Below, in pieces: positions 50,891-60,501 of a stretch of DNA of 64,000 nucleotides (position 1 is its first letter; each line of letters begins with the position of its first letter). The stretch is taken from contig CAVWAJ010000008.1 of the NCBI GenBank assembly GCA_963752965.1, positions 248,001 through 312,000 on the forward strand, written 5' to 3'. The notes below the pieces were generated by a model. That model was not told where the DNA came from. It saw only the letters and a list, made by a program, of their open reading frames with translations, and did no database searches. This DNA is from QHXW01 sp963752965 (lineage in GTDB: Bacteria > Acidobacteriota > Terriglobia > Bryobacterales > Bryobacteraceae). Both the position numbers and the translations under genes were made by a program.

Positions 50891-53800
50891 TTGAAGGGAA
50901 ACCGGCCGGCACGGCTTTCCGTGCGGACCTCACCACGTTTGCTGAAACGAAACATCATTGCCTGGCTCCTGGTAGGCGCATCCTGCGCCTCGCTCCATGC
51001 GCAGAGCGGGATTGTCCGATCGGCCAATCAACCCATCCCTGGCGCCGTCGTGACGGCGGCCCAGGGCGACAAGAAATTCACGACCATCACCGGCGAGGAT
51101 GGATACTACAGCTTCCCGCCGCTGGGCGACGGCGCCTGGACGGTCGACGTGCAGATGTTCGGCTTCGAGCCGGTCAAACAGCAGGTGGATTACGCGAAAG
51201 ACAGGGTTGCCAACTTCTCTCTGAAACTGCTGGAATCACCCATGGCGTCGCGGTTGGCCCGCTTCGGCGGGAATGGACAAGGCGCGAATCAAATTGAATC
51301 GCAGTTGCAGAGTGAATTAAATGCGGCGCAGGCGGAGCCCCCCACCGCGCCGGCCGCCGGCACGGCCAACGGGAACGAGGCCTTTCTCATCTCAGGAAGT
51401 TTGAGCCAGGGTCTGGCGGCCAATGCCAGCGCCGATTCCGGCCAGCCGCGGCCCGACTTCTTGGCTTTCGGTGGCAACCAGGGCGGAACTGCGGCGCAGG
51501 GCGGCGGCGCACCCGGCTTCGGAGGCGGAGGGCGCGGAGGGCCTGGCGGTGGGGGAGGCGGATTTGGTGGCGGTGGGTTTGGCGGACGCGGGGGGCCTGG
51601 TGGCGGGCCGCGCGGCCAAGGCCAGGCCCGGCAATTCGGTAATCGCCGGCAGCCCTCGGCCATCCACGGCATGTTTTACTTCACGCTGGGGAATTCGGCG
51701 GCCAACGCAAAGCCCTATTCCATTACCGGCCTCGACACTCCGCAGCCCTCTTACGCCTCCAGCCGATTCGGCCTCGTACTGGGCGGGCCGCTGCTGATTC
51801 CGAAAGTAGTCAAAGACACGAAGACCACGTTTTTCCTGAACTACTTCGGTACGCGGGCGAAGAACCCGGCCACGGAGGTTGCCACGGTCCCTACCGAACA
51901 AGAGCGGCAAGGAAACTTCTCCGAAGCCGTTCAATCCAGCGGAGCCGTACAGATTTACGACCCGGCCACGCACCAGCCTTTTCCCAGCAACATCATTCCG
52001 GCAAGCCAACTCAGCCCCATCGCACAAAAGTTACTGAGCTATTTCCCGCTGCCGAATCAACCAGGGCTAGTCAACAACTACGAACTTTTTTACTCCGTTC
52101 CCGCGAACACCGACAATGGCAGCTTGCGCCTGCAACGGAATATTTCGAAGAACGACCGGCTCTCCTTTCGCATTGCCGGCCAGCGCCGCGATGGCGACAA
52201 CATCCAAACATACGGATTTAAAGATACAACCAGCGGCTATGGTTTGAGCACTAATTTGGGATGGACCCACAACCTCTCGGCGACCTTGGTTAGCAACGCG
52301 CAGGTCACGTTCAATCGCAACGTAAACCAGTCCAATCCGTTTTTCGCCAACGGCGCCAATGTGGCTGCGGAGCTGGGCATCCCAGGTACCTCCACCAACC
52401 CGCTTTCTTACGGTCCGCCCAATTTGAACTTCACCAACTTTGGCGCCTTGAGTGATGCCTCACCCTCGCTCACGCGCAATCAGACTCAAAGCGGCAGTGA
52501 AAGCGTCATCTGGTCGCACGGCGTCCACACCTTCACCTGGGGCGTGCAGTTTACACGCAGCGACCTGAACAACCAGACCGAGCAGAACGGGCGCGGCACA
52601 TTCAACTTTACCGGACAGGCCACCAGCAGTTTTAGTTCGAGCGGCCTGCCGATCGCCGGAACGGGTTTCGATTTCGCCGACTACTTGTTGGGTTTGCCGC
52701 AATCCGCTTCCATCCAAGAGGGTGCTTTCGCTACCTACTTCCGCCAAAATGCGGTAAGCACTTATTTCGTCGATGACTGGAAGGTGCGGCCCAATCTCAC
52801 ACTGAATCTTGGCATTCGCTACGAATATTTCTCGCCGCTGAGTGAGAAGTATGGGCGTATGGCCAATCTGGATATCGGCCCGGACTTCAGCGCCGTGGCT
52901 CCAGTGGTGGCCGGAGGAACCGGCCCGTATTCCGGCGCATTTCCGTCCGGCCTGATCAACCCGGATTACAAGGATTTTTCGCCGCGCGTCGGACTTACCT
53001 GGAAGGTGCCGCACATCAAACGGTCCACCATTGTCCGAGCCGGCTACGGCATCTATTACAACGGGCAGGGCTACATCCCGTTCGGATTGAAGCTCGCGGA
53101 GCAGCCGCCGTTCGCGACATCGGAGAGTGTGAACACAAGCCCCGAAGACGAACTGACGCTCGCCAAGGGCTTTACCGCGGCGTCCCCCAAAGACATCACC
53201 AACACCTTCGCGGTCGATCGCGACTATCGCACCCCATATGCTCAGACCTGGAACATCACCATCCAGCATGAACTGCCGAAAAACTTCTTCGTGGAGCTCG
53301 GTTATCTGGGCACCAAGGGTACCGATCTCGACGTGCAGACGCTGCCCAACGAAGGTCCCCCAGGCTTGCGTCTCGGCCATCAGCTCGGCAACGCAGTGGG
53401 ATTCACGTTCGATTCTTCGGTGGGCAATTCGATCTATCATGCTCTCCAAATCCGCGTGAACCGGCGCTTCAGCGGCGGGATCTCGATGCAGACGATGTAC
53501 ACTTTTTCGAAATCGATCGACGATTCCTCGAGCTTCGGCGGCGCCGGCAACACTGTCGCGCAAAATTGGCTCGACCTGGCAGCGGAGCGGGGCCTGTCCA
53601 GTTTCGATCGCCGCCATGTACTGACCATGAACTGGGTGTGGACCTCACCGTTCGGTACGGCCAATTCGCGGGTCCCGGGAGACACCCGGACCGGGCGCTT
53701 GCTGCGCGATTGGCAATTGAGCGGCGGCATCACGGCAGAAACCGGCACTCCATTGACCGCGCGGGCACTGGGAAATACGGCCAGCGGCCTGGCGCAAACC

Positions 53801-54148
53801 GGCGGTGTCGGCAGCGGGCGCGCGGAGGCCACCGGCGAGAGTCTGGCGTCTGCTACGGGCTTCTTCAACCTGGCGGCTTTCACCATCCCACCCGCTGGTG
53901 AGTACGGAGACGCAGGACGCAATACGATCCCCGGTCCCAATCTGTTGTCCGTCAATGCCGCCTTCGGACGCTCGTTCCAGTTTGGCGAGACCCGCCGGCG
54001 TCTTGAGTTCCGCCTGGAAGCCAACAACGTGCTCAATCAAGTGAACTACACCAACATCAACACCGTTGTGAACGCGATCAACTATGGTCTACCCAGCTCG
54101 GCTGCGGGAATGCGCACGCTCAGCGCGGTTCTGAGGTTCCGGTTTTGA
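50891..54148 (+). CDS. TonB-dependent receptor with carboxypeptidase-regulatory N-terminal domain
   Basis: The 1085-aa outer-membrane protein has a signal segment, a carboxypeptidase-like regulatory domain (about 38-115; IPGAVVTAAQGDKKFTTITG, YYSFPPLGDGAWTVDV) and a Gly-rich low-complexity region (about 200-245). A large beta-barrel follows, with a typical terminal strand (AAGMRTLSAVLRFRF). This architecture is abundant in Acidobacteria, where it is thought to import plant or humic polymers. The start could be TTG 50891 or GTG 50921. It overlaps the VWFA-related gene by 4 nt, so both are coupled. Confidence 0.86.
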   Translation: MKGNRPARLSVRTSPRLLKRNIIAWLLVGASCASLHAQSGIVRSANQPIPGAVVTAAQGDKKFTTITGEDGYYSFPPLGDGAWTVDVQMFGFEPVKQQVDYAKDRVANFSLKLLESPMASRLARFGGNGQGANQIESQLQSELNAAQAEPPTAPAAGTANGNEAFLISGSLSQGLAANASADSGQPRPDFLAFGGNQGGTAAQGGGAPGFGGGGRGGPGGGGGGFGGGGFGGRGGPGGGPRGQGQARQFGNRRQPSAIHGMFYFTLGNSAANAKPYSITGLDTPQPSYASSRFGLVLGGPLLIPKVVKDTKTTFFLNYFGTRAKNPATEVATVPTEQERQGNFSEAVQSSGAVQIYDPATHQPFPSNIIPASQLSPIAQKLLSYFPLPNQPGLVNNYELFYSVPANTDNGSLRLQRNISKNDRLSFRIAGQRRDGDNIQTYGFKDTTSGYGLSTNLGWTHNLSATLVSNAQVTFNRNVNQSNPFFANGANVAAELGIPGTSTNPLSYGPPNLNFTNFGALSDASPSLTRNQTQSGSESVIWSHGVHTFTWGVQFTRSDLNNQTEQNGRGTFNFTGQATSSFSSSGLPIAGTGFDFADYLLGLPQSASIQEGAFATYFRQNAVSTYFVDDWKVRPNLTLNLGIRYEYFSPLSEKYGRMANLDIGPDFSAVAPVVAGGTGPYSGAFPSGLINPDYKDFSPRVGLTWKVPHIKRSTIVRAGYGIYYNGQGYIPFGLKLAEQPPFATSESVNTSPEDELTLAKGFTAASPKDITNTFAVDRDYRTPYAQTWNITIQHELPKNFFVELGYLGTKGTDLDVQTLPNEGPPGLRLGHQLGNAVGFTFDSSVGNSIYHALQIRVNRRFSGGISMQTMYTFSKSIDDSSSFGGAGNTVAQNWLDLAAERGLSSFDRRHVLTMNWVWTSPFGTANSRVPGDTRTGRLLRDWQLSGGITAETGTPLTARALGNTASGLAQTGGVGSGRAEATGESLASATGFFNLAAFTIPPAGEYGDAGRNTIPGPNLLSVNAAFGRSFQFGETRRRLEFRLEANNVLNQVNYTNINTVVNAINYGLPSSAAGMRTLSAVLRFRF

Positions 54149-56274
54149 GATTCCTGTCGCTTTTCACGATTGCTTCCCTCCTGGCGGCGCAGGCACCCAA
54201 TCCGCCGCGCGCCACTTTCTCGACGACGACAAGTGTTGTAGTCGTGGACGTCACGGTGTCGGACTCAAGCGGCAAACCCGTTACTACACTCACCAAGGAC
54301 GATTTCGTTTTACTTGAGGACGGCAAACCCCAGACCCTGCTGAGTTGCGATCTGCAAAAACTCGAAACGAAGACTCTGCCGGCCGTAACGCCGGCGTTGA
54401 AAGACCGTACCGCCGCTCCCGCCGAGCCATCCAAGCCTGAGCCGAGAGCCGCCACGAGTCCCGAGATCAAGTATCAGGATCGCCGGCTCATCGTCATGTT
54501 TTTCGACCTCTCCTCAATGGCGCCAAGCGAGCAGATCCGCGCCGTCAACGCCGCCACGCAGTTCCTGAACACGCAGATGACCCGGAGCGACGTCGTCTCC
54601 ATCATGACCTTCGGCAGCGTGCTCAAGACCGTCCAGGAGTTCACCGACGACCGTGACTTGTTGATGTCATCCATCAAGGGTTTGCACATCGGAGAATCGA
54701 GCGAGCAGGCCACCGTGGCCGACACCGGCGCGGACTCCGAAGACCTGAGCGGCACGTATGTGGCGGACGAAACTGAGTTCAACATTTTTAATACCGACAT
54801 GAAACTGGCCGCCCTCGAGGACGCCGCCCACCGCCTCGCCCCCTATCCCGAAAAAAAGGCACTCGTCTATATTTCGAGCGGCGTCTCGAAAACCGGCGTG
54901 GACAACCAATCCCAGTTGCGCGCTACGGTCAACGCCGCGATCCGGGCCAACGTCGCGTTTTACCCCATCGACGCGCGGGGCCTGCTGGCGGCTGCTCCCG
55001 GTGGGGACGCGTCGCAGGCCAGTGCGGTCGGATCCAAGCTCTATAGCGGCGCGGGCCAGGCTTCCTTACGCAATAGCTTCCACGACCAGCAGGAGACGCT
55101 CGTCACCCTGGCCGCGGATACCGGCGGCAAGGCGATGCTCGACTCGAACGACCTCACGGTGGGTATGACGCAGGTCCAGAAGGATATCGAGAGCTACTAC
55201 ATTCTGACCTATGCCAGCACCAACGCCGCCGAGGACGGCCGCTACCGGCGCATCCAGTTGAAGCTGGCTCCCCGCACGGCCTTGGCCAAGGCCAAGCTGG
55301 TTTACCGCCAGGGTTATTACGCCCCGACGACGTTTGCGCGCATGAGCGAGGTCAACAAGGAGGCGCAGTTGCAGCGTGCGCTCGAGAGCGACAATCCGAT
55401 CACCGATCTGCCCATCGCCGTCGAAATCGACTATTTCCGTTTGGATAAGACCAAGTATTTCGTGCCGGTGTCGGTAGAGATCCCGGGCTCCGCGCTCGCG
55501 TTTCGCAATAAAGGGAGCAAGGCGGCCACGGAGCTGGATTTCACCGCTGAAGTCCGCGATGCGCGCGGCAAGCCGGCCTCCGCCGTTCGCGATACCATCC
55601 CGCTGAAGCTCGATCAGACTGCGGCCGGCCAGGTCACCCGGAAACACATTCAGTACGCCACCGGCATGACGCTCACGCCGGGCAAATACAAGCTGCGTTT
55701 CGTGGCCCGCGAGAATGGCGAAGGCAAGGTGGGGACCTTCGAGACGCCCTTCACCGTGCCGGACCTGGCTTCCGGCAACGCATTGCGCGTGAGTTCCGTG
55801 ATCTTCAGCAACCAGAAGGCACAACAAAGCGCCGGCGTGAAGAACGATAAGAAGCTGGTGGCGCAGAATCCGCTGGTGGACAGCTCCGGCCAGCAGACCA
55901 TTCCCAATGTGATTCGCGTTTACCGGCCGGGCCAGGATCTTTACGTCTACCTGGAAGTCTACGATCCCACCATCCCCGAAAATCTTCCGCAGAACTTCCG
56001 GGCCACCAGCGTGGCCGCGGACTTGGCACTTTACGACGGCGAGCGCAAAGTGCTCGAGACCGTGCCAGTGCGCGTCAACCGGCCCGATGCCAAGCGTACC
56101 AACACGGTTCCGCTCCGCCTGCAGGCCTCTTTGAAGGATCTCAAGCCCGGCAAGTATGTTTGCCAGGTAAATATTATCGATGAGTTGGGCCGCAAGTTTG
56201 CGTTCCCGCGAATGCCGATGGTCCTGCTTCCAGCACTGCCGCAGGCGGCGCCGGCCGCGGCCGGCGGCCAGTAG
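54145..56274 (+). CDS. VWFA-related secreted protein (acidobacterial type)
   Basis: The 709-aa protein has a signal peptide (residues 1-16), a SSGKPVTTLTKDDFVLLEDGK strand-turn module, a von Willebrand A-type domain (about 112-290; RRLIVMFFDLSSMAPSEQIR with a degenerate MIDAS) and a long C-terminal beta region. This is the domain order of the VWFA-related proteins described mainly from Acidobacteria. It probably acts on the surface next to the TonB receptor, whose gene it overlaps by 4 nt. The C-terminus converges on another gene after 4 bp. Confidence 0.88.
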   Translation: MRFLSLFTIASLLAAQAPNPPRATFSTTTSVVVVDVTVSDSSGKPVTTLTKDDFVLLEDGKPQTLLSCDLQKLETKTLPAVTPALKDRTAAPAEPSKPEPRAATSPEIKYQDRRLIVMFFDLSSMAPSEQIRAVNAATQFLNTQMTRSDVVSIMTFGSVLKTVQEFTDDRDLLMSSIKGLHIGESSEQATVADTGADSEDLSGTYVADETEFNIFNTDMKLAALEDAAHRLAPYPEKKALVYISSGVSKTGVDNQSQLRATVNAAIRANVAFYPIDARGLLAAAPGGDASQASAVGSKLYSGAGQASLRNSFHDQQETLVTLAADTGGKAMLDSNDLTVGMTQVQKDIESYYILTYASTNAAEDGRYRRIQLKLAPRTALAKAKLVYRQGYYAPTTFARMSEVNKEAQLQRALESDNPITDLPIAVEIDYFRLDKTKYFVPVSVEIPGSALAFRNKGSKAATELDFTAEVRDARGKPASAVRDTIPLKLDQTAAGQVTRKHIQYATGMTLTPGKYKLRFVARENGEGKVGTFETPFTVPDLASGNALRVSSVIFSNQKAQQSAGVKNDKKLVAQNPLVDSSGQQTIPNVIRVYRPGQDLYVYLEVYDPTIPENLPQNFRATSVAADLALYDGERKVLETVPVRVNRPDAKRTNTVPLRLQASLKDLKPGKYVCQVNIIDELGRKFAFPRMPMVLLPALPQAAPAAAGGQ

Positions 56275-56278
56275 CCAA

Positions 56279-57145
56279 TTATTCCATTCCCGCTGAAGCG
56301 ACTTCTGGCTTCGGGCGGTGGAACATCTTACGCTTCACATCCGGCCAGAATTCCTTGATGACGTTGGAAAGGGAGTCTGTGGCGACCTGGAGGCCCAACT
56401 TGTCTAGGTTATCCTCAACATCCCTGCTCTTGGTGTAGTACGCATTGGAAAGCGCGACCGCGACCGAGTTGCCAACCCACTCTGAGTAGTTGAATCGAAC
56501 GGTGCCGGCATCGGTGTGGGTCACGAACACTCGTGTCGAGGCGTACCACAACCGGTACCCAACACTGCCCGTGCCCCTCCGGAAGTATCGCGGGTCCTCG
56601 TGCAGGAGGCACGGCATCACGCCTTCTGTCATGAGGTTTCCGACGGACTGGTCTACAAACGACGTGGCGTATCGCTTGGCATAGCCTTTCAGACCCTGCC
56701 CAAATTCAGGATTCGAATTCAGCATCTGGTAATAACCCGCAAAGCCCGCGGCCAGAAGCCAGATCGGGTAATCGAAGCTGTCCTTCGAGGCGATCCAGAA
56801 CTTCCTTTTCGCCGTAATCGGCTCTACGTTGCCAGTATCCTGGACGGTCCGGTAGTTGGGGAGAACGCCAAGAATCCGCTTGTCCATCGGCTCAACCGGC
56901 GCCATGCTACCGGGCGTGGTCGCAGCGGGTGCCGCTGGTGCGGCAACCGGAGGGTCAGTCGGAGATGTGGCAGCAGTGTCCGGTAGCGCGGGGGCTGGAG
57001 GAGCAGTTGCAGATGTCGCGACGTCTGTAGGTGCAGGCGCCACCTCAGGTTGCTGGCCAGCGGCGCAAATGCAACAAAACAAGCCTATGAAAATTGCTGC
57101 CAGGCCGCAAAACAAGCTTCGGAATAAAAGCCGGGAAAAACTCAC
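56279..57145 (-). CDS. Secreted hypothetical protein with an Ala/Pro-rich linker
   Basis: The 288-aa product has a signal peptide (residues 1-30), an Ala/Pro/Thr-rich stretch (about 34-80) and a conserved-looking domain starting MDKRILGVLPNYRTVQD and including KFWIASKDSFDYPIWLLAAG and EDPRYFRRGTGSVGYRL. Such domains are frequent in Acidobacteria, and the repeated aromatic strands hint at an outer-membrane location. I know no assigned function. It is convergent with the VWFA-related gene and runs in the same direction as the S10 peptidase gene, 60 bp away. Confidence 0.72.
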   Translation of the reverse strand: MSFSRLLFRSLFCGLAAIFIGLFCCICAAGQQPEVAPAPTDVATSATAPPAPALPDTAATSPTDPPVAAPAAPAATTPGSMAPVEPMDKRILGVLPNYRTVQDTGNVEPITAKRKFWIASKDSFDYPIWLLAAGFAGYYQMLNSNPEFGQGLKGYAKRYATSFVDQSVGNLMTEGVMPCLLHEDPRYFRRGTGSVGYRLWYASTRVFVTHTDAGTVRFNYSEWVGNSVAVALSNAYYTKSRDVEDNLDKLGLQVATDSLSNVIKEFWPDVKRKMFHRPKPEVASAGME

Positions 57146-57205
57146 TTGTATAAGATGTTATCAGACCGCCATGCGGTTACTCACATTAAAGAAAGTTAGT
57201 CATAA

Positions 57206-58696
57206 TCATTTCAGCGCACTAGTTACGAACTCCTCCACTTCGTGCTTCAGCTTAGCCAGCGACTTCGACTCAATATACACCATGTGCCCCGCCTCGTATT
57301 CCCCGGTGCGGATGTTGCCTCGCTGGCTAGAGTCAAGGCCCATGTGGGCGAGCGTGTACTCGGTGGCGAAATAAGGTGTCGCCAGATCGAAATAGCCCGA
57401 CGCCACATACAGCTTCATGTACGGGTTTTTGGAAAACGCGCTGCGCAGGTCATTACTGGTATCGGGAAAGCCCTGGCGGCTGCTCGATGGCCCCCAGTCC
57501 CACGGGCTCGTGATACCCTCGCCCAAAATATAGTATTCCAGATCGGTCTTGTATCCCAGCTCACCGCGTACATAGTTGTTAAATGTGGTGGTGTACGGCG
57601 GCCGAATCGCCGCAATCGTCGGATCGAAGTCAGGTTCCGCACTTGCCGCTGACTCATCGATGCCCTTGAACCGGCTGTCAATCCGCCCGACCGTGCGTTT
57701 CTGGTCGCGCAACAATTCCTTCGTGAAACGCGAGGTCGGAACACGGAGATCACTGTTATCGATATAGCCCGGGTCAAGCCCCGTGTAGCGAGCCAATTTC
57801 TCAATAGTAGCTTGGCGTTGCGCTGCCGAAAGCCGGTCGCCCTTGGCCAGCGCCTCCGCATACCCGGTTTCCGCCCAAGCCCCCACTTCCTTCAGCGTCC
57901 TTTGCAGATTGGTCTGGAGATCCAGCGCCAGTTTGTGGTGATACCACGCCGTTGCCGCGTATGTTGGCAGGAATAAGACGTACGGCAGGTCGTTGCCCTT
58001 GGCAAACTCGGCGGTCTGGAAGTTCAGGATCGAGGACACCAGTACGATGCCGTTGAACGCGATCCCGCGTTCCACCAGGTAGCCCGCGAGCCCGGCGGCA
58101 CGCGTGGTCCCATAGCTCTCGCCCACCAGAAATAGCGGCGACGTCCAGCGCTCGTACCGCGTCAGGTACAGGCGGATAAACTCGCCCACCGACTCAATGT
58201 CCCCACGCAGACTCCAGAATTTCTTGTTCAGCTCCGGTTTCGTGGCCCGGCTGTAACCCGTGCCTACCGGGTCGATAAACACCAGGTCGGTCTGCTCGAG
58301 CCAGGTGTACTCGTTGTCCACCAAATGAAACGGCGGCGCGGGCATCTGGCCGTCCGGCTGCATCACGACACGCTTCGGTCCCAAAGCGCCCAGGTGCAGC
58401 CACACCGAAGCCGATCCCGGACCACCATTGAACGAAAACATTAGCGGGCGGTGGGCCGTGTCACCGGCGCCATCCAGCGTGTACGCCATGAAGAAGATGT
58501 GCGCTTCGGTTTCGCCCTTCCCGTCGCGCAGCGGCAGCATGCCGGTCGTCGCCGTATACTTTAGCGTCTTGCCGCCCACGTGAATTTCGTGGTGCGTCAC
58601 CACCGGCAATTCTTCCTTTTCCGTGGGTTTGGGTGGCTCCGCCGGCGGCGGAGCGGCCTGCATAAGCAAGAACGCGAAGGTTAGTACACAGAGCAT
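57206..58696 (-). CDS. S10-family serine carboxypeptidase-like protein
   Basis: The 496-aa secreted alpha/beta-hydrolase has a signal peptide and the S10 hallmarks: the oxyanion region FSFNGGPGSASVWLHLG, nucleophile Ser in VGESYGTTRAAGL, and a C-terminal His in YEAGHMVYIE; the Asp is likely in VASGYFDLATPY. It should remove C-terminal residues from peptides in the periplasm or outside. Long bacterial S10 proteins of this type are well known in Acidobacteria. The next gene upstream is divergent. Confidence 0.9.
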   Translation of the reverse strand: MLCVLTFAFLLMQAAPPPAEPPKPTEKEELPVVTHHEIHVGGKTLKYTATTGMLPLRDGKGETEAHIFFMAYTLDGAGDTAHRPLMFSFNGGPGSASVWLHLGALGPKRVVMQPDGQMPAPPFHLVDNEYTWLEQTDLVFIDPVGTGYSRATKPELNKKFWSLRGDIESVGEFIRLYLTRYERWTSPLFLVGESYGTTRAAGLAGYLVERGIAFNGIVLVSSILNFQTAEFAKGNDLPYVLFLPTYAATAWYHHKLALDLQTNLQRTLKEVGAWAETGYAEALAKGDRLSAAQRQATIEKLARYTGLDPGYIDNSDLRVPTSRFTKELLRDQKRTVGRIDSRFKGIDESAASAEPDFDPTIAAIRPPYTTTFNNYVRGELGYKTDLEYYILGEGITSPWDWGPSSSRQGFPDTSNDLRSAFSKNPYMKLYVASGYFDLATPYFATEYTLAHMGLDSSQRGNIRTGEYEAGHMVYIESKSLAKLKHEVEEFVTSALK

Positions 58697-58785
58697 AACT
58701 ATCGATTATGGCAACATTGCGCCTGGCGTATCCGTAAAATTCGGGGACCGAGAATGGCCGCTGTCTATAATCAAAGTGGCCTATC

Positions 58786-59643
58786 ATGTCGTCCAGGCTG
58801 GTTCTCCTCGCGTATTTCCTTGCCACCAATCTGTGCGCCCAGACGCAGGTGCCGCCGGCTCGTTCAGGCTGGCCGTGCGTGGTGGGCCGGGCCATTGACC
58901 CCTCGTTCATTCAAGTGGCGGAAGCGACCGGTGGGCAGGTGTTTCTTTTCGACCGCTCCGAAGCCGCGCGCTCCCTGGTTCTGGTGCGGAATAGAAGCAA
59001 ACACGAGGACACCATCTATCGCTCCATGGGCACGCTTTCCACTGGGTCGCGGGAGCTGTCATTCCCGGTAGATTCGACGGTGGAAAGCCTGATGGTTTCT
59101 GTCTCCCTGCAATGCCTGCAATCCATCACGATCTACCGGCCCTCCAATACGGAAGTGCATGGCGGCGAGCCCGACGTGGACGAAAATCGCTTCAAGTCGG
59201 GACTAATCCTCATCATCACCAGGCCCGAAGCCGGTGCGTGGCGCCTGCGGATCGCCGCAACCGGCATGTTCTTCGCCGTAGTGCAGGCGAAGAGCGCGAT
59301 TTCGTTCCACGACGCGGAATTTGTCGAGCCGGGGGGCCGGCCCGGACATGAAGGACTCTTCCCCGTCAAAGAACCTCTGCATCTGGGAGAGCACCGCACG
59401 GTCTCCGTGCACCTGACAGCACCGGCCGGTGAGAAAGCTTTCCGCATTGTTAATTCAGCGGGCGAAACATTGGAGCCTTTAAACCTGAAGCCTGTGGCCG
59501 AGAGCGCAGATGAGCGCGAGTTTCTAGGAGCGCTTATGCTTAAGCATGCCGCCTTCCGGATGGCGTTCGAGGGCCGAGATGCGGGCGGGTATCCCTATCA
59601 ACGGGAGCTACCGAGCCTGTTTCAGGTACAAAGTGCGAACTGA
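58786..59643 (+). CDS. Secreted hypothetical protein with hemicentin-like features
   Basis: The 285-aa product has a signal peptide (about 1-18, ending NLCAQ) and a stretch beginning IQVAEATGGQVFLFDRSE that resembles the region after the VWA domain in hemicentin/VWA7 proteins. Two beta-rich parts follow (ESLMVSVSLQCLQSITIY, TVSVHLTAPAGEKAFRIVN). No VWA domain itself is present, so it may be a partner or fragment of a larger family. ATG 58786 is chosen. It stands alone, divergent from the S10 gene. Confidence 0.65.
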   Translation: MSSRLVLLAYFLATNLCAQTQVPPARSGWPCVVGRAIDPSFIQVAEATGGQVFLFDRSEAARSLVLVRNRSKHEDTIYRSMGTLSTGSRELSFPVDSTVESLMVSVSLQCLQSITIYRPSNTEVHGGEPDVDENRFKSGLILIITRPEAGAWRLRIAATGMFFAVVQAKSAISFHDAEFVEPGGRPGHEGLFPVKEPLHLGEHRTVSVHLTAPAGEKAFRIVNSAGETLEPLNLKPVAESADEREFLGALMLKHAAFRMAFEGRDAGGYPYQRELPSLFQVQSAN

Positions 59644-59944
59644 GCGCCGCCCTGGCTACCGGGCGGGCAGATAGCGTTTCGGAATCCTGAGCGCCATCGT
59701 CCCCTGTACCGTCACCACGTCATCTGGAGCCAGTTCGCAATGGATTGCCCGAGTGGCGGGATGGCAAGGTGGATACTTCCCACATCGCCCTCGGCAGCGG
59801 ACGAGCCGCAATCGTCGTTGCGGGCGGAAATCTCTGGGTGTCGAGCACAGGATCGCGTGCTTGGGAGCGTATCACTACCGGACTGCCCTACATTTTCGGT
59901 GTATTGATCCTCGCATTACGCGAGTCTCCGGAGCGATCCGTCGA
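59644..59944. other. Gene-poor gap with a possible minus-strand remnant
   Basis: About 300 bp without a convincing gene. On the minus strand a reading frame of roughly 70 codons ends at the TAG at 59656-59658 with a protein-like tail (GTMALRIPKRYLPAR), but upstream it quickly meets a stop and has no recognisable start, so I read it as a decayed gene end or chance. A plus-strand ORF at 59745-59993 overlaps the DinB-like gene and has no ribosome site. Confidence 0.4.
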
Positions 59945-60469
59945 TTACTTCCATCCCATCCGTTCCCGGAGCGACCGAACGTGCGCCACGTGATGCCGGC
60001 CGTGCCAGGCATAGAGCGCCAGATTCCTGTCCAGGCTGACTGCGCCCAACTCTGGATGCCGGAACTGGCGCGCGTAATCCGCGGGCGAGAGTGAGCGCAA
60101 CAACAGCACCCATCGCCGGTGCAGCGACTCGAGGAATGCGAGCGACACCTCAATGGGCGCCGTCCGTGCATCCGTCAGCTCCGCCCAGCGGCTCTCGTCG
60201 TACGGCTTGATAGTGGGCTCGTCTTCGGTGAGCGCCAGGCGGAAGCGCGCGTAGCTATTCAAATGGCTGTCCGGTACATGATGTACCACCTGGCGAACCG
60301 TCCAACCGCCCGGCCGGTACCGGGTGTCGAGCTGCTCTTCAGACAGCCCTGCCACGGCGGCACGCAGATGCGCGGGTGCTTGTTCGATTTCGTCCAGGTA
60401 CCGCCGCCGGTCATCCTCTGAGTTTTCGCCACGCCACTCGAAGCGGCCAATCGGGTATCGCAAATCCAT
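59945..60469 (-). CDS. DinB/YfiT-type metal-dependent thiol transferase-like protein
   Basis: The 174-aa protein matches the BstA/YfiT family: N-terminal PIGRFEWRG, the metal ligands in VRQVVHHVPDSHLNS and the late YAWHGRHHVAHV that supplies two histidines. Characterised relatives use a Ni or Zn ion for bacillithiol transfer. The four-helix DinB fold is predicted. It is isolated, divergent from hemD over 32 bp. Substrate thiol is not known in this organism. Confidence 0.87.
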   Translation of the reverse strand: MDLRYPIGRFEWRGENSEDDRRRYLDEIEQAPAHLRAAVAGLSEEQLDTRYRPGGWTVRQVVHHVPDSHLNSYARFRLALTEDEPTIKPYDESRWAELTDARTAPIEVSLAFLESLHRRWVLLLRSLSPADYARQFRHPELGAVSLDRNLALYAWHGRHHVAHVRSLRERMGWK

Positions 60470-60501
60470 GCAGTCATGGTCCCACGTCCAGGCTCGTTAT
60501 A

